Origin: Alphaproteobacteria bacterium
GTDB taxonomy: Bacteria > Pseudomonadota > Alphaproteobacteria > MPNO01 > UBA2964
Assembly: GCA_012103315.1 (NCBI GenBank)
Contig: WLWZ01000007.1
Span: 160,755-224,754, forward strand
Direction: 5' to 3'
Length of the DNA: 64,000 bases
Below the pieces are notes generated by a model that saw nothing but the letters and a program-made list of their open reading frames with translations, ran no database searches and was not told where the DNA came from. Position 1 is the stretch's first letter. Every line of letters begins with the position of its first letter. Positions 35,231-45,085 of this stretch are shown piece after piece. A program made the position numbers and the translations under genes.

Positions 35231-36703
35231 TTAGTGGGCCCCTCTGCCAGAGATCACCGCAGTGACAGTTCTCGCGAGGAGATAGATATCAAGCCAAATT
35301 GACCAATTTCTTATATAATAGGTATCATGATGTTCTTGAAGATGAATATCACCATCGCTTCTAATCTCCACTTGCCACATCCCTGTCATGCCAGGAGGTA
35401 CACTTTGCCGTAGTTCACGAAAAATATCGCTGTATTGCTCAAGGTGGTACAACGGAAAAGGTCGCGGACCGACAAGGCTCATATCACCTTTTAAAACATT
35501 AAAGAGCTGAGGCAATTCATCAAGACTGCTTTGTCTTAAAAATTTCCCAAGGATAGGAAGTACTCTCGGATCATCTTTTAATTTAAACGATTTTTCCCAT
35601 TCTTCATGGCGGCCCGGTTTGGATTGTAAATATTTTTCGAGTCGTTGATCAGCATCCCTATACATCGTCCGCAACTTCAGCATGTCAAAATCATGGCCAC
35701 CCTGCCCACCCCGCCTTTGCTTATAAAATGGCGTACCAGGACTTATCACCATGATCGCGATGCACAAGATCAATAATATAGGTATCGCTAGAACCGCAAG
35801 AGGAACGCTCAACACAATATCAAGAATTCGTTTTACAACTCTATTATGCGAAAGAAGTAAGTTTTTCTTTACTTCTAAGCCTAAAACACCACCAAGGTCC
35901 CTCGGTGTTATCCAGGTACTTTGCAAAGAACCAAAATCAGGTAATAAAATTATCCGGGGAAACGGTAACTTTGCGCTCAGCTCCGCTAGTTGGCCACCGT
36001 TTAGTTCGGGCATTGCAACAGCACAAATCTTGACTGAATTGGCAAGCTGACGCGCAGTAGCAATCGTGCCGACTACAGGGACACCTCCAACCTCGTTCCC
36101 AACAAGCGAAGAATCGAAATCCAAGACACCCACCGGACGCAAACCCAACCGGAGGTCGTTTTTCAGAAGAATGATAATGGCGGCACCCGCATCACGTGCC
36201 CCCACAACAATAATGGGCACACCCCACTTTCCTATGCCCACGAGGACTTTACGCAACAAACCGTAGGTTAGCGGGAGCAAAATTGCCGCGAACAACCATG
36301 TTGCAAGCAGTATCCCGCGAGACCACGCACCGTCTTGCGCAAGATAATCCCAGATCAACAAACTAGAAAAGACGATTGCTATTCCGGTTTCCTGCTGCCT
36401 TATTCGTTCAACATCACCCAGGCCATAACCTGGGTACAAGCCCATCAAGTGAAAGGCTAATGGAACAACCAAAACACCTGCTGTTATGCCTCCATTAACA
36501 GGAAGGTCCAGCGGAATTGGAAACCATTGATTGAACTCCGCTCTGACAAGCCAGCTGAGGTAAAGACAGAATTCAAGAATAGCTGTATCACACGCAATAA
36601 TTAGCCAAGGAACCCACTTCGCCTCTGAAGCTTGTTTTTGGTCAACTGAGTTCTGCTCCATAGGGGCATCCTGTGTAGACCGCTCGGTATTTGCGTCGGA
36701 CAC
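35231..36703 (-). CDS. wbaP: Undecaprenyl-phosphate sugar phosphotransferase (WbaP-type priming enzyme)
   Basis: A 490-aa polyisoprenyl-phosphate hexose-1-phosphate transferase. Four N-terminal membrane helices (residues 30-150), a Rossmann-like cytosolic segment (VPIIVVGARDAGAAIIIL) and the C-terminal catalytic PGPT domain (PF02397) are present. In the last, KRILDIVLSVPLAVLAIP, then PFYKQRRGG, FDMLKLRTM and RQSSLDELPQLFNVLKGDMS (with the key Asp-Glu) and MSLVGPRPFP are all visible. The long multi-helix form is typical of WbaP, which transfers galactose-1-P or glucose-1-P to undecaprenyl phosphate and starts repeat-unit synthesis. It lies 85 bp after the GDP-mannose epimerase gene, same strand. 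Confidence 0.9.
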   Translation of the reverse strand: MSDANTERSTQDAPMEQNSVDQKQASEAKWVPWLIIACDTAILEFCLYLSWLVRAEFNQWFPIPLDLPVNGGITAGVLVVPLAFHLMGLYPGYGLGDVERIRQQETGIAIVFSSLLIWDYLAQDGAWSRGILLATWLFAAILLPLTYGLLRKVLVGIGKWGVPIIVVGARDAGAAIIILLKNDLRLGLRPVGVLDFDSSLVGNEVGGVPVVGTIATARQLANSVKICAVAMPELNGGQLAELSAKLPFPRIILLPDFGSLQSTWITPRDLGGVLGLEVKKNLLLSHNRVVKRILDIVLSVPLAVLAIPILLILCIAIMVISPGTPFYKQRRGGQGGHDFDMLKLRTMYRDADQRLEKYLQSKPGRHEEWEKSFKLKDDPRVLPILGKFLRQSSLDELPQLFNVLKGDMSLVGPRPFPLYHLEQYSDIFRELRQSVPPGMTGMWQVEIRSDGDIHLQEHHDTYYIRNWSIWLDIYLLARTVTAVISGRGAH

Positions 36704-36787
36704 GTCTCAAGATTCTCATTGATTATTAAAGTCAAACGGCGAAAATGGCTTCCCATCGCCCCTAAAGCATTCAATACATTCTATAAT

Positions 36788-37816
36788 TTAAAAGAATTTG
36801 TTGGCCTCGTCACTGCCGCATATCTGATCGTATATCCAGCGATAGGTTACGTCCAAGCCATCCTCTAAACTCGTTGACGGTACCCAATTCAACACCTCTT
36901 CTATCAACGTATTATCACTATTACGCCCGCGTACCCCTTTTGGAGCATCAAGAGCGTACCTGCGATCTAAGGTTATCCCGGAAATTGTTTCTGCGATATC
37001 AACCAATTGATTGATCGAAACCATTTGATCGCTCCCCAAATTAAGGGGGGCACGGAACTCTGACTCCATTATACGATCCATGCCATACAGACAGTCGTCT
37101 ATGTACATGAAACTTCTCGTCTGTTCGCCATCCCCCCAAATTTCTATTTCGTGTCGACCGCTAAGCTTGGCCTCAATAACCTTTCGACAAATCGCGGCAG
37201 GCGCTTTCTCTCTTCCCCCATCGTACGTGCCGTAGGGACCGTAAACGTTGTGAAAACGAAAAACCCGCGAATCAAAGCCGAAATCGTCATAAAAATGCCG
37301 ACACATGCGCTCGCTAAACAGCTTCTCCCAACCATAACCGTCTTCAGGCATAGCAGGATAAGCGTCACCTTCTTTTAGGGGAATAACATCGGCCGATACC
37401 TGTTTATCAGCGTTATAAACACACGCAGACGACGCGTAAAAATATTGTTGAACACTGTTACTTCTAGAGGCCAACAGCAAATGTGTATTTATTAATACAG
37501 AAATCATGCATGCGGCTTTATTGGTTTCGATAAAGCCCATTCCGCCCATATCACAGGCCAAATTATACACCCTAACCGCCCCAACCGTCGCTTCTTGGCA
37601 TGCGTTCAGCTCTCTCAAATCAAGCTGACGATTATCTACGTCGTCACTAATCTGGTACCACTCGTCACACGCCTTAATATCTACGGAACGAATATTCGTG
37701 TATCCCTGTTTCAATAGATGTCGGACAAGATGCCCGCCGATAAACCCTCCACCGCCAGCTACAACAATTAAATCGTCATTATGAGGATTCTCAAAACCCA
37801 TACCGAGCCTCAACAC
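36788..37816 (-). CDS. GDP-mannose 3,5-epimerase-like (GME) extended SDR
   Basis: A 342-aa extended SDR. GGGGFIGGHLVRHLLKQGY is the NAD-binding motif. ACDMGGMGFIETNKAACM and YFYASSACVYN, then EDGYGWEKLFSERMCRHF (catalytic YxxxK) and FHNVYGPYGTYDGGREKAPA closely follow the plant and bacterial GDP-D-mannose 3',5'-epimerase pattern, as do the later WGDGEQTRSFMYIDDC and KGVRGRNSDN. GME converts GDP-D-mannose to GDP-L-galactose or GDP-L-gulose. The first ATG is at 37816; a second at 37801 is possible. With gmd and fcl at 40-42 kb, this supplies L-galactose and L-fucose donors for the EPS. Confidence 0.85.
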   Translation of the reverse strand: MLRLGMGFENPHNDDLIVVAGGGGFIGGHLVRHLLKQGYTNIRSVDIKACDEWYQISDDVDNRQLDLRELNACQEATVGAVRVYNLACDMGGMGFIETNKAACMISVLINTHLLLASRSNSVQQYFYASSACVYNADKQVSADVIPLKEGDAYPAMPEDGYGWEKLFSERMCRHFYDDFGFDSRVFRFHNVYGPYGTYDGGREKAPAAICRKVIEAKLSGRHEIEIWGDGEQTRSFMYIDDCLYGMDRIMESEFRAPLNLGSDQMVSINQLVDIAETISGITLDRRYALDAPKGVRGRNSDNTLIEEVLNWVPSTSLEDGLDVTYRWIYDQICGSDEANKFF

Positions 37817-38138
37817 ATTATTTGTTTAGTTCCGAGCTTGATAACCAGTGGGTTTCTATTGGATATTCGGTAAAATTTCAATTAATGTTTTATAATATAC
37901 AATTATTATTAAACATTAATAACAAATAACTACAAAACTACAATGAAGATTATTGTATTCTGTATGTTAATAATGTTTAATTCTATCTTTTTGTACAAGT
38001 AATAAATAATTATATTAATAACTTATATTATACTTATTTTTTACTAAACATCCCCGCCTAAACATAATTTTTTCGCAGAAACCCATAATTAAATTCGGCA
38101 TTATTACTTCTATGTGACCAATATCAGAAGATTCCTAT
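37817..38138. promoter_or_regulatory. Very AT-rich divergent promoter region with nested inverted repeats
   Basis: About 320 bp between the epimerase gene (minus) and the GT26 gene (plus), with the most AT-rich stretch of the main contig at about 37870-38090. ATTAATGTTT (37881-37890) and AAACATTAAT (37911-37920) form a perfect 10-bp inverted repeat. ATTAAACATTAATAAC (37908-37923) also pairs with GTTAATAATGTTTAAT (37966-37981) with one mismatch. The middle arm can therefore pair with either neighbour, which resembles alternative hairpins, although chance pairing is more likely in such AT-rich DNA. No gene is visible. Confidence 0.5.
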
Positions 38139-38909
38139 ATGAGAAACCCAGTAATCTCTTCCCACACCAATATCCTAGGCGTCTCAATTAGCGCGACAAC
38201 TATGGAGAACGTTTCAGCCGAAATCCTGAAACGAATTGAAAAGGAAACACCCACATTCGTAACCGTTACAGGTGTTCATGGCATTATCGAAGCGCAAGAT
38301 GATCAAGACTTCAAAAAAATTCTCAATGACTCAGATTTTTGCGTTCCCGACGGTATGCCACTAGTTTGGTTGTCAAAATTGGCCGGCAATTATGAGGTGG
38401 AACGCGTCTTTGGACCTGACTTAATGTTGCGTTTGAGCGCGTTTTTGGGCGCAAATAATGGGTCAGCTTTTTACTACGGCGGTGCACCTGGTGTCGCACA
38501 GGAGCTCGCAGATACGATGGCTCAAAGTTATCCTGGCCTGCAAACTGCGGGGACATATTATCCACCATTTCGCGATTTAACAGATGCGGAGGCCTCGTCA
38601 ATCGTCAAGACTATAAACCTTAGTGGCGCAGACGTCGTGTGGGTCGGCTTAAGCACGCCCAAACAAGAACGATGGATGTCTAAATACAGACCAAACTTAA
38701 ATGTGCCCGTCTTATTGGGAGTGGGAGCTGCCTTTGACTATAACATCGGTCGAATTCAACGAGCTCCCAGTTGGATGCAACAATGTGGGCTGGAGTGGTT
38801 ATACCGGCTTATTCAAGAACCCCGGCGGTTGTGGAAACGGTATTTTCGCAATAACCCATTATTTTTATACTATTTATTTTGCGAAAAAACGGGGCTCAAA
38901 AAATTCTAA
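38139..38909 (+). CDS. WecG/TagA/CpsF-family glycosyltransferase (GT26)
   Basis: A 256-aa GT26 protein. ILGVSISATTMENVSAEIL, then TVTGVHGIIEAQDDQDFKKI, the catalytic-loop CVPDGMPLVWLSKLAG, ERVFGPDLMLRL, FYYGGAPGVAQELAD, ADVVWVGLSTPKQERWM and GVGAAFDYNIGRIQRAPSWM are the ordered motifs of the family (WecG ManNAcA transferase, TagA, CpsF). These enzymes work at the membrane on Und-PP-linked acceptors. The C-terminal basic tail PRRLWKRYFRNNPLFLYYLF fits membrane attachment. It is the only plus-strand gene between the epimerase and gmd, probably driven from the AT-rich region upstream. Confidence 0.88.
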   Translation: MRNPVISSHTNILGVSISATTMENVSAEILKRIEKETPTFVTVTGVHGIIEAQDDQDFKKILNDSDFCVPDGMPLVWLSKLAGNYEVERVFGPDLMLRLSAFLGANNGSAFYYGGAPGVAQELADTMAQSYPGLQTAGTYYPPFRDLTDAEASSIVKTINLSGADVVWVGLSTPKQERWMSKYRPNLNVPVLLGVGAAFDYNIGRIQRAPSWMQQCGLEWLYRLIQEPRRLWKRYFRNNPLFLYYLFCEKTGLKKF

Positions 38910-39048
38910 CGCTTAAATTTATACCCCTATTCATCCGGCAATGAGCCGATAAATTGCATTCAGTTCGCAGAAACACTTACACTTTCTATCATGTTTTTCT
39001 AAAAAACTAATTTCAAAAGAAATGTGCAAGTAGTTGATCTAAAACGCA

Positions 39049-39080
39049 AAAAACTCACACGTTATCCAGCGTAAGTTTTT
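39049..39080. terminator. Possible bidirectional terminator hairpin
   Basis: AAAAACTCAC (39049-39058) and GTAAGTTTTT (39071-39080) form a stem with one mismatch around a 12-nt loop, with A and T runs at the outer ends. It lies between the convergent GT26 (stop 38909) and PEP-CTERM (stop 39117) genes and could end both. Confidence 0.55.
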
Positions 39081-39116
39081 CGACAAATCAAGAGTATTAT
39101 ATACTGCTATGGCGTT

Positions 39117-39807
39117 TTACGCTTTCTTGATGACGACCTTTTTACGACGAGCGTTGGACCGCATAAAACCAACACCAGCTAACCCGAGGCCGAAAATTAA
39201 AATCGTACCTGGTTCAGGGATATCATCAAACATAGTTGTAAATGTTGCATTCGCAGGACCCCATCGCAAATTTACTCCGCCACCGTTGCTCTGTGGCGCC
39301 GCAAATCCGCCACTTGCAAAGGTATTAGTCGACACAGCATTTACTATCCCTGATCCATAACCGAAACCAGAGCCGCCAACAGTATTAACGTCAGTCCATG
39401 CGTCCGTAGAACCATTAAACACTTCAGCACCAATTATATATTGGGTATTGGCCAACAGGGTAATCGAGGGAATATGAGACAAAACGCCAAACCCCAATAA
39501 GATCACCAGCAGTACCTGAAGCAACGGTCGCACTAGTCAACGACGTACCGGACGCGGTCCAGATACCAATTTGATGCGCTATCGCCAATCCATCTGCGCC
39601 TTCATCTTCATAGCCAAGCGCATTAACCGTAACGTCAGAGCTACCAATTGTAATTCTATTACCAATTGTGCCCGTAAAATTATCGCGTGTGCCGGTAGAC
39701 ACCCCGCTTTTTGTTAGCAACAAAGCACTCGCAGGATCTGCAACAACGCTGATCATCACGAAGGCTATAAAGCCAAAGATTCCGTTTTTGATCATGTTTA
39801 GTTTCAT
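39117..39807 (-). pseudogene. PEP-CTERM sorted protein (DUF4082-like), single frameshift
   Basis: The N-terminal part (from the ATG at 39807) has a signal peptide (MIKNGIFGFIAFVMIS...DPASA) and the domain start LTKSGVSTGTRDNFTGTIGN. The C-terminal part is in another frame and ends with the sorting tail IPEPGTILIFGLGLAGVG plus a basic RSNARRKK. Removing one base from the CCC run on the minus strand (plus-strand GGG 39468-39470) joins the frames as FVSYSSITLLANTQY, which reads naturally for the family. The product would be exported and processed by an exosortase, then linked to or released into the EPS matrix. The lesion may be a real mutation, a slippage site or a base-calling error. No exosortase gene lies in the window. 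Confidence 0.8.
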
Positions 39808-40150
39808 CTTAATTCTGCGCTCGAACATCGTTTTCTGTTTAACCATCGTAAAGCAACAACTTATAGCAAACAACTATGCAAAATCCATGCCAACATTACG
39901 TTTTGGTTATTTTTCAAATACTTAGAATATCTCGAGAAAAAAACAAAACCTCAATGTGTAAAATTTTCCGACACTAAATCATTAAATTTCAATATCTGCG
40001 ACAAAACCCAGTTTATCAGAATAAATAGGATTGTCCCACTATCTAACATTGCGCCTATAATACAATACTTTACTGTTATTGTACTTAATAAATTTTCCAG
40101 CTCAAATTGGTAACTGACGGCTTCTGCTCCTCTTCTGAAATTCATAGAAA
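39808..40150. other. Divergent AT-rich intergenic region
   Basis: About 340 bp between the PEP-CTERM gene (minus) and gmd (plus). Short open frames exist, but none has a ribosome-binding site or natural composition. It should hold the promoters of both units; I cannot assign boxes with confidence. Confidence 0.4.
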
Positions 40151-41215
40151 ATGCAAAATAAAATAGCTCTTATTACCGGTATCACGGGCCAAGATGGTGC
40201 ATTCCTAGCGCAGCTTCTCTTAAGCAAAGGATACGCCGTTCACGGAATCAAACGACGGTCATCATCTTTCAATACAGCTCGGATCGATCATTTATATGTG
40301 GATCCGCACGAAACGAATACTCGGTTCTTCATGCATTATGGCGATATGACCGATGCAACAAACCTAATCCGTATCGTTCAGGAAACGCAGCCCACGGAAG
40401 TCTATAATCTCGCCGCACAAAGCCACGTTCAAGTTAGTTTTGAAACCGCAGAATATACCGCGAACGCGGACGGTATGGGGACATTACGATTGCTCGAAGC
40501 GATCCGCATACTGGGCATGGAGAAGCAAACACGGTTTTATCAAGCTTCTACGTCAGAATTATATGGTAAAGCCACTGAAGTGCCGCAATCAGAGAAAACA
40601 CCCTTTCACCCTAGAAGCCCCTATGCTGTCGCCAAACTCTACGCTTATTGGATTACCGTGAATTATCGCGAGGCTTACGACATACATGCGTCCAACGGCA
40701 TCCTCTTTAATCATGAAGGACCAACCCGCGGCGAAACATTTGTTACGCGTAAAATCACCCGTGCCGTGGCTGCAATTCAACATGGACACCAGAAAAAAAT
40801 ATATCTTGGAAATCTAGACGCAAAACGCGATTGGGGCCATGCCCGAGACTATGTAGACGGCATGTGGCGTATATTACAACAGGAAGAGCCAGACGATTAT
40901 GTCCTGGCAACAGGAGAATGCCATACCGTTCGGGAGTTCACCGAATGTGCATTTTCGGCGGTTGGAAGAAACATCGATTGGCGTGGAAACGGCATCAACG
41001 AAGTCGGTGTCGATAAAACCACAGGCGAAATACTCGTCGAAATCGACGAACGTTATTTCCGCCCAACGGAGGTCGATATCTTACGCGGCGACGCAACGAA
41101 AGCACACGAAAAGCTCGATTGGCATCACAAAATTGGTTTTGAAGAACTCGTATCCGATATGGTCATGTCAGATATGGAATTGATTGCTTCAGAAGAGAAG
41201 CGAAATGGTGAATGA
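40151..41215 (+). CDS. gmd: GDP-mannose 4,6-dehydratase
   Basis: A 354-aa extended SDR with every Gmd hallmark: [20 protein letters not shown] (NADP-binding TGxTGQDG), [60 protein letters not shown] (catalytic Thr/Ser and Glu), [12 protein letters not shown] (YxxxK), and [20 protein letters not shown]. It forms GDP-4-keto-6-deoxy-mannose, the precursor of GDP-L-fucose, GDP-rhamnose and GDP-perosamine. fcl follows with an 11-bp overlap, so L-fucose is the main product. Family length is about 350-370, so this is full length. Confidence 0.96.
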   Translation: MQNKIALITGITGQDGAFLAQLLLSKGYAVHGIKRRSSSFNTARIDHLYVDPHETNTRFFMHYGDMTDATNLIRIVQETQPTEVYNLAAQSHVQVSFETAEYTANADGMGTLRLLEAIRILGMEKQTRFYQASTSELYGKATEVPQSEKTPFHPRSPYAVAKLYAYWITVNYREAYDIHASNGILFNHEGPTRGETFVTRKITRAVAAIQHGHQKKIYLGNLDAKRDWGHARDYVDGMWRILQQEEPDDYVLATGECHTVREFTECAFSAVGRNIDWRGNGINEVGVDKTTGEILVEIDERYFRPTEVDILRGDATKAHEKLDWHHKIGFEELVSDMVMSDMELIASEEKRNGE

Positions 41216-42191
41216 GAATACGCCATATTCTCTCAGTGGCAAACGCATCTGGGTGGCAGGTCACCGAGGCATGGTCGGTTCTGCTATTTGTCGTCAACTC
41301 GAACAAGAAAATTGTGAGATATTAACAGCCGGTAGAGAAATAATTGATTTAAGGGATCAACAAGCGGTGTCTAAATGGATGACAGCGCAAAAACCTGATG
41401 CGGTGTTTCTTGCGGCCGCAACTGTCGGCGGCATTTATGCCAACGATACCCGCCCCGCCGAGTTTCTTTACGATAATCTCGTTATAGAAACCAATATCAT
41501 TCACGCCGCAAAACTTAACGACGTTGAAAAACTGATGTTCCTAGGCTCTGCCTGCATTTATCCACGCGAAGCCAAACAACCCATGGCAGAGGATGCCTTG
41601 CTAACGAGTCCACTCGAACCAACGAATGAATGGTATGCGATTGCAAAAATAGCCGGCATTAAAATGTGCCAAGCCTACAGACGACAATATGGTTGCGATT
41701 ACATATCTGCGATGCCCAATAATTTATATGGACCCGGCGACAATTTCGATCTTAAATCCAGCCATGTCGTCCCCGCATTAATCAGAAAATTCCACGAAGC
41801 GAAACTAAAAGGGAGTCCTACGGTCGAAATTTGGGGAACGGGAAATCCAGTGCGCGAATTCGTCTTTGTAGACGATTGCGCCAGCGCCCTCATCTACTTA
41901 ATGAAAAACTACTCCGATGAAGATCACGTCAATATCGGCTCAGGCGCAGAGATATCAATTGGTGGTCTCGCGAATGCCGTTTCTAAAACCGTTGGATTTA
42001 GTGGATCCCTAATCTTCAATACGGATTTTCCAGATGGTGCGCCGCGTAAATTACTCGATTGCACAAAAATCACGCACCTTGGCTGGAAAGCAGAGATCGG
42101 CTTAAAGCAAGGGCTTGAACTCGCTTATCAAAGTTTTATAGAGACCGTAAAAACCAGTCATTCACGCGCTTCTAGTTCCAGCTATTGCTAA
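41205..42191 (+). CDS. fcl: GDP-L-fucose synthase (epimerase/reductase)
   Basis: A 328-aa extended SDR from the ATG at 41205, which overlaps the gmd stop; the frame is open to 41184, but the extension is not family-like. [20 protein letters not shown] is the cofactor motif, followed by [35 protein letters not shown] (catalytic Ser and Cys region), [14 protein letters not shown] (YxxxK), [13 protein letters not shown] and [16 protein letters not shown]. It epimerises at C3 and C5 and reduces C4 of the Gmd product to give GDP-L-fucose. It forms a two-gene unit with gmd. The next gene is convergent. Confidence 0.96.
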   Translation: MVNENTPYSLSGKRIWVAGHRGMVGSAICRQLEQENCEILTAGREIIDLRDQQAVSKWMTAQKPDAVFLAAATVGGIYANDTRPAEFLYDNLVIETNIIHAAKLNDVEKLMFLGSACIYPREAKQPMAEDALLTSPLEPTNEWYAIAKIAGIKMCQAYRRQYGCDYISAMPNNLYGPGDNFDLKSSHVVPALIRKFHEAKLKGSPTVEIWGTGNPVREFVFVDDCASALIYLMKNYSDEDHVNIGSGAEISIGGLANAVSKTVGFSGSLIFNTDFPDGAPRKLLDCTKITHLGWKAEIGLKQGLELAYQSFIETVKTSHSRASSSSYC

Positions 42192-42247
42192 CAAAACTAT
42201 CTATATCTATATATTTTCCAAGCAACCGAGTTCATCGACAAATTTCT

Positions 42248-43825
42248 TCACCGAGCGTTCGGTCGACGTTTATTAATCCACTCCGCAACGCCGACGGAAT
42301 CTTTGATCGTACCACGTTGGATTTCGAGCAAAAGACTTTTAGTCAATCGCATCGGTGCGAAATCACTCGTATAGTCGAGATTGTTTCGTTGACCGGGCAT
42401 TTTTAAAACGAAGGGGATCTTGCGCAGACGCGGATAACCGTGACTATTCGCGAGACGCCACCCATGGTCCGACGTAATCAAGACAGTACTCTCGTCCCAA
42501 GTACCTCTTAGTTCCATAGCTCGCCGTATTTTTCCCAATAACCTATCCGCTAGCCGAATATTATTGAAGTACCCTTCCTTTGATTTGTTTCGGCCCGTTA
42601 ATGTAAACGATTTCCTCTCGTCATCCCAAATAAATGGACTATGAGGAACAGATGCATGGAGATACACCAAATCAAACTACGAATCCCCAGCATACCGGAT
42701 TATCGCCTTTTCCATATCAGAGTATATTGCCACCGCATTAATCCGAACAGCGAGCGGAGTAATGCCGACAATCTGGTTCAGCATCTCCTGCGCGATGCTT
42801 TTACTCGCTCTCCGTGAATGTGTGTTGAATGAATACCGCTCACAATGAACTGTGTGCACAGAAAATTGGCGACAATAGGGATGGTAAAGACCGATGATCG
42901 CGGCGCGGGCGCCAAATTGGGCAGCTTCACTGAAAAAGTTGGGGTATTCCAAATAATTTCCATCCTTTGCTAATTCCACATCATCAAAGGTAAGATGTAG
43001 ATCGCTAGGACCGGCAAGACGCACATGCTGTACAATTTTCTCAATCAGAAAAGACGGTATTGCCGCCAGCGTGGGGCGAGAATAGCTATTTGTATTCAGT
43101 GCAAAGAATGCCTGATGACGAAACCGATCAAACTCTGGTAATTTGAGTTCCATAGGACGTTTGAGGTATGTCAAGTCCAGATCAAGCTCATCCATAAGCA
43201 GCCAAACTATCCGGGTCGGTTTCTTTACCGACAAAGTTGATCGTTGCACCGATGCCACTTTGACTGTTGCAGATTGTTTTTCAAAGATCATCCAAACAGC
43301 CTGTCCCAGGGTAAGAGCAGCAAACGGAGAAAGGACAAGACAGATAAATACAATTGAATGGGCGGTCCGAACCAAATGACGAAATAACATGTAGACACCC
43401 AACAGAAGGAAAGCGAACCAATAGTCCTTCAAAAAATCTATTGAGTAAGCATTGGTTAAAAATATTAGCCGCACAAAGTTGAGAGGAAAAATCATGCAGG
43501 CGAGAATGACCAGCGAACCCGTGATTTTCTTCCACCTAACTTCTGAGCGCACCACAAACCTAATCGCGGGCCAAAGGAAGACGGACAACAGGGCAATATT
43601 CAATATGATCGCTAGATATGACGAATAGAAATAATCCGGCAGATAAAATTGGTCGTTGCTGGAGGCAAAAATGAGTTCACGCCATACCCTGAGAAAACAA
43701 ATGTTAGCCAACGAAACTGCCGCAAGGATATCTATCGGGTTAGATAGATATAGTCGGAGTCGATTTGCCAACGTATTGGCACCTGAATTACCCATGATGT
43801 ATGTGCGCCTTCTTACCCAAAACAA
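42248..43825 (-). pseudogene. Membrane-anchored sulfatase/phosphatase-fold protein with one in-frame TAG
   Basis: Two open stretches (42677-43825 and 42248-42670) lie in the same frame with a single TAG at 42677-42679; reading through it gives about 525 aa. Residues 1-190 hold about five membrane helices. Then come WLLMDELDLDL (first metal site), NSYSRPTLAAIPSFL (likely nucleophile Ser/Thr) and, after the stop, VYLHASVPHSPFIWDD and VLITSDHGWR (second metal site). This order is that of inner-membrane sulfatases and phosphoethanolamine or glycerophosphate transferases of the alkaline phosphatase superfamily, which decorate glycans. An ATG at 43795 is an alternative start. It is convergent with fcl. 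Everything except the stop is intact, so recent loss or a sequence error are both possible. Confidence 0.75.
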
Positions 43826-44107
43826 GCGGAGAGCATCCTTAAAACCGCATTCTTCCTGTTTAGTGATTCAGCAAACTGCGGAACGCCATGACTGAACAAA
43901 CCTACACAACCTCCGTCCAATTATGGAACAGTTTAATCGACCATAGAGACATCTTTCGAAACGAACTCCATATACAAATATGCTGTAAAATCATGCTATC
44001 AGCAGATAGAAATTTGTCGGATGAGCCATACTCACTTTCTCAATAGAATCTAGAACATGTCACGGTACGAAGAACCCCTGATAACCCTGTAAGGAGCAGA
44101 AACAAAG

Positions 44108-45085
44108 CTACCCATCAGCGCAATACCAACGCCACGCGTGAAAAACTATATCATCGATCTCTGTAAATTCGGCATGCCAGCCCAACATGTTTACTACTTC
44201 GTCGATGTCACCTGCGACAAGTTCAGAAGCATCTCCGGCACGCTGATCTTTTAGCTGAAGGTCAATTTTTGTTTCGGTAATCCGCTCGACGCTCTCTAGG
44301 ACTTCTCTTACTGAATAGCCCCGACCCACGCCAATGTTAAACGTACGGACATGACCAGCATCAACCGGAGATTTCATCGCTGCTAGGTGGGCATTCGCAA
44401 CATCCAAAACATGGATATAATCGCGAACACAGGTACCGTCCGCGGTGTCATAGTCAGTTCCAAAAATAGAAAATGGCGTCCCCTCCGCAGCGGCTGAAAT
44501 CAAGCGTGGTATCAAATGCGACGCTCCTTCAAATCTCACGCCCAGTTCTGCATCAGGGTCTGATCCGGAGGCATTGAAATATCTAAAAATCGTAACACCC
44601 ATTCCCGCGTCAACTGCACAGTCTTGCAGAAAACGTTCACCCATCAATTTTGACCAACCATAGGGGTTAATAGGTGTCGTTGGAGTGGAAAGCTTAACCG
44701 GACTAACAGATGGTTCTCCATATACCGCAGCTGTTGAAGAAAATATAAAATGTTCAACCCCATGTTCTTTGCATTTTTCAACAAGAGCTAGCGTGCCGCA
44801 CGCGTTCACATCGTAATAAAGTATCGGCTCACGAGTGGATTCTTCTACCTCGATCAGAGCCGCAAAATGAAGAACCGTTTTCGGCCGATATTCCTGGAGC
44901 GCAGCATCAAGCCGAAAGCCATCAAGAATGTCACCTTCCACCAACGGGCCATATCGAACGAATTCTGGACGCCCCGAAGACATATTGTCATAGGTGACAG
45001 GGCGATAACCGTTTGCAGCCAATAGCTTGCAACACTGACTGCCTATATAACCCGCACCGCCAGTAACAAATACTGTTTCACTCAC
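44108..45085 (-). CDS. galE: UDP-glucose 4-epimerase
   Basis: A 325-aa extended SDR. VFVTGGAGYIGSQCCKLLAAN (NAD motif), YDNMSSGRPEFV, VLHFAALIEVEESTREP, FIFSSTAAVYGEP (catalytic Ser/Thr) and NPYGWSKLMGERFL (YxxxK) are followed by YFNASGSDPDAELG, GTDYDTADGTCVRDYIHVLD and FNIGVGRGYSVREV, the GalE series. It interconverts UDP-glucose and UDP-galactose, giving the galactose donor that a WbaP-type primer may need. It overlaps the ABM monooxygenase gene by 4 bp. The upstream gap 43826-44107 holds no gene. Confidence 0.94.
   Translation of the reverse strand: MSETVFVTGGAGYIGSQCCKLLAANGYRPVTYDNMSSGRPEFVRYGPLVEGDILDGFRLDAALQEYRPKTVLHFAALIEVEESTREPILYYDVNACGTLALVEKCKEHGVEHFIFSSTAAVYGEPSVSPVKLSTPTTPINPYGWSKLMGERFLQDCAVDAGMGVTIFRYFNASGSDPDAELGVRFEGASHLIPRLISAAAEGTPFSIFGTDYDTADGTCVRDYIHVLDVANAHLAAMKSPVDAGHVRTFNIGVGRGYSVREVLESVERITETKIDLQLKDQRAGDASELVAGDIDEVVNMLGWHAEFTEIDDIVFHAWRWYCADG

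Noticed and set aside
2786..43825. Stop-codon recoding (TAA or TAG read as an amino acid)
   Set aside because: TAA, TAG and TGA all end intact genes in the window, so a genome-wide reassignment does not fit; isolated lesions explain the data.
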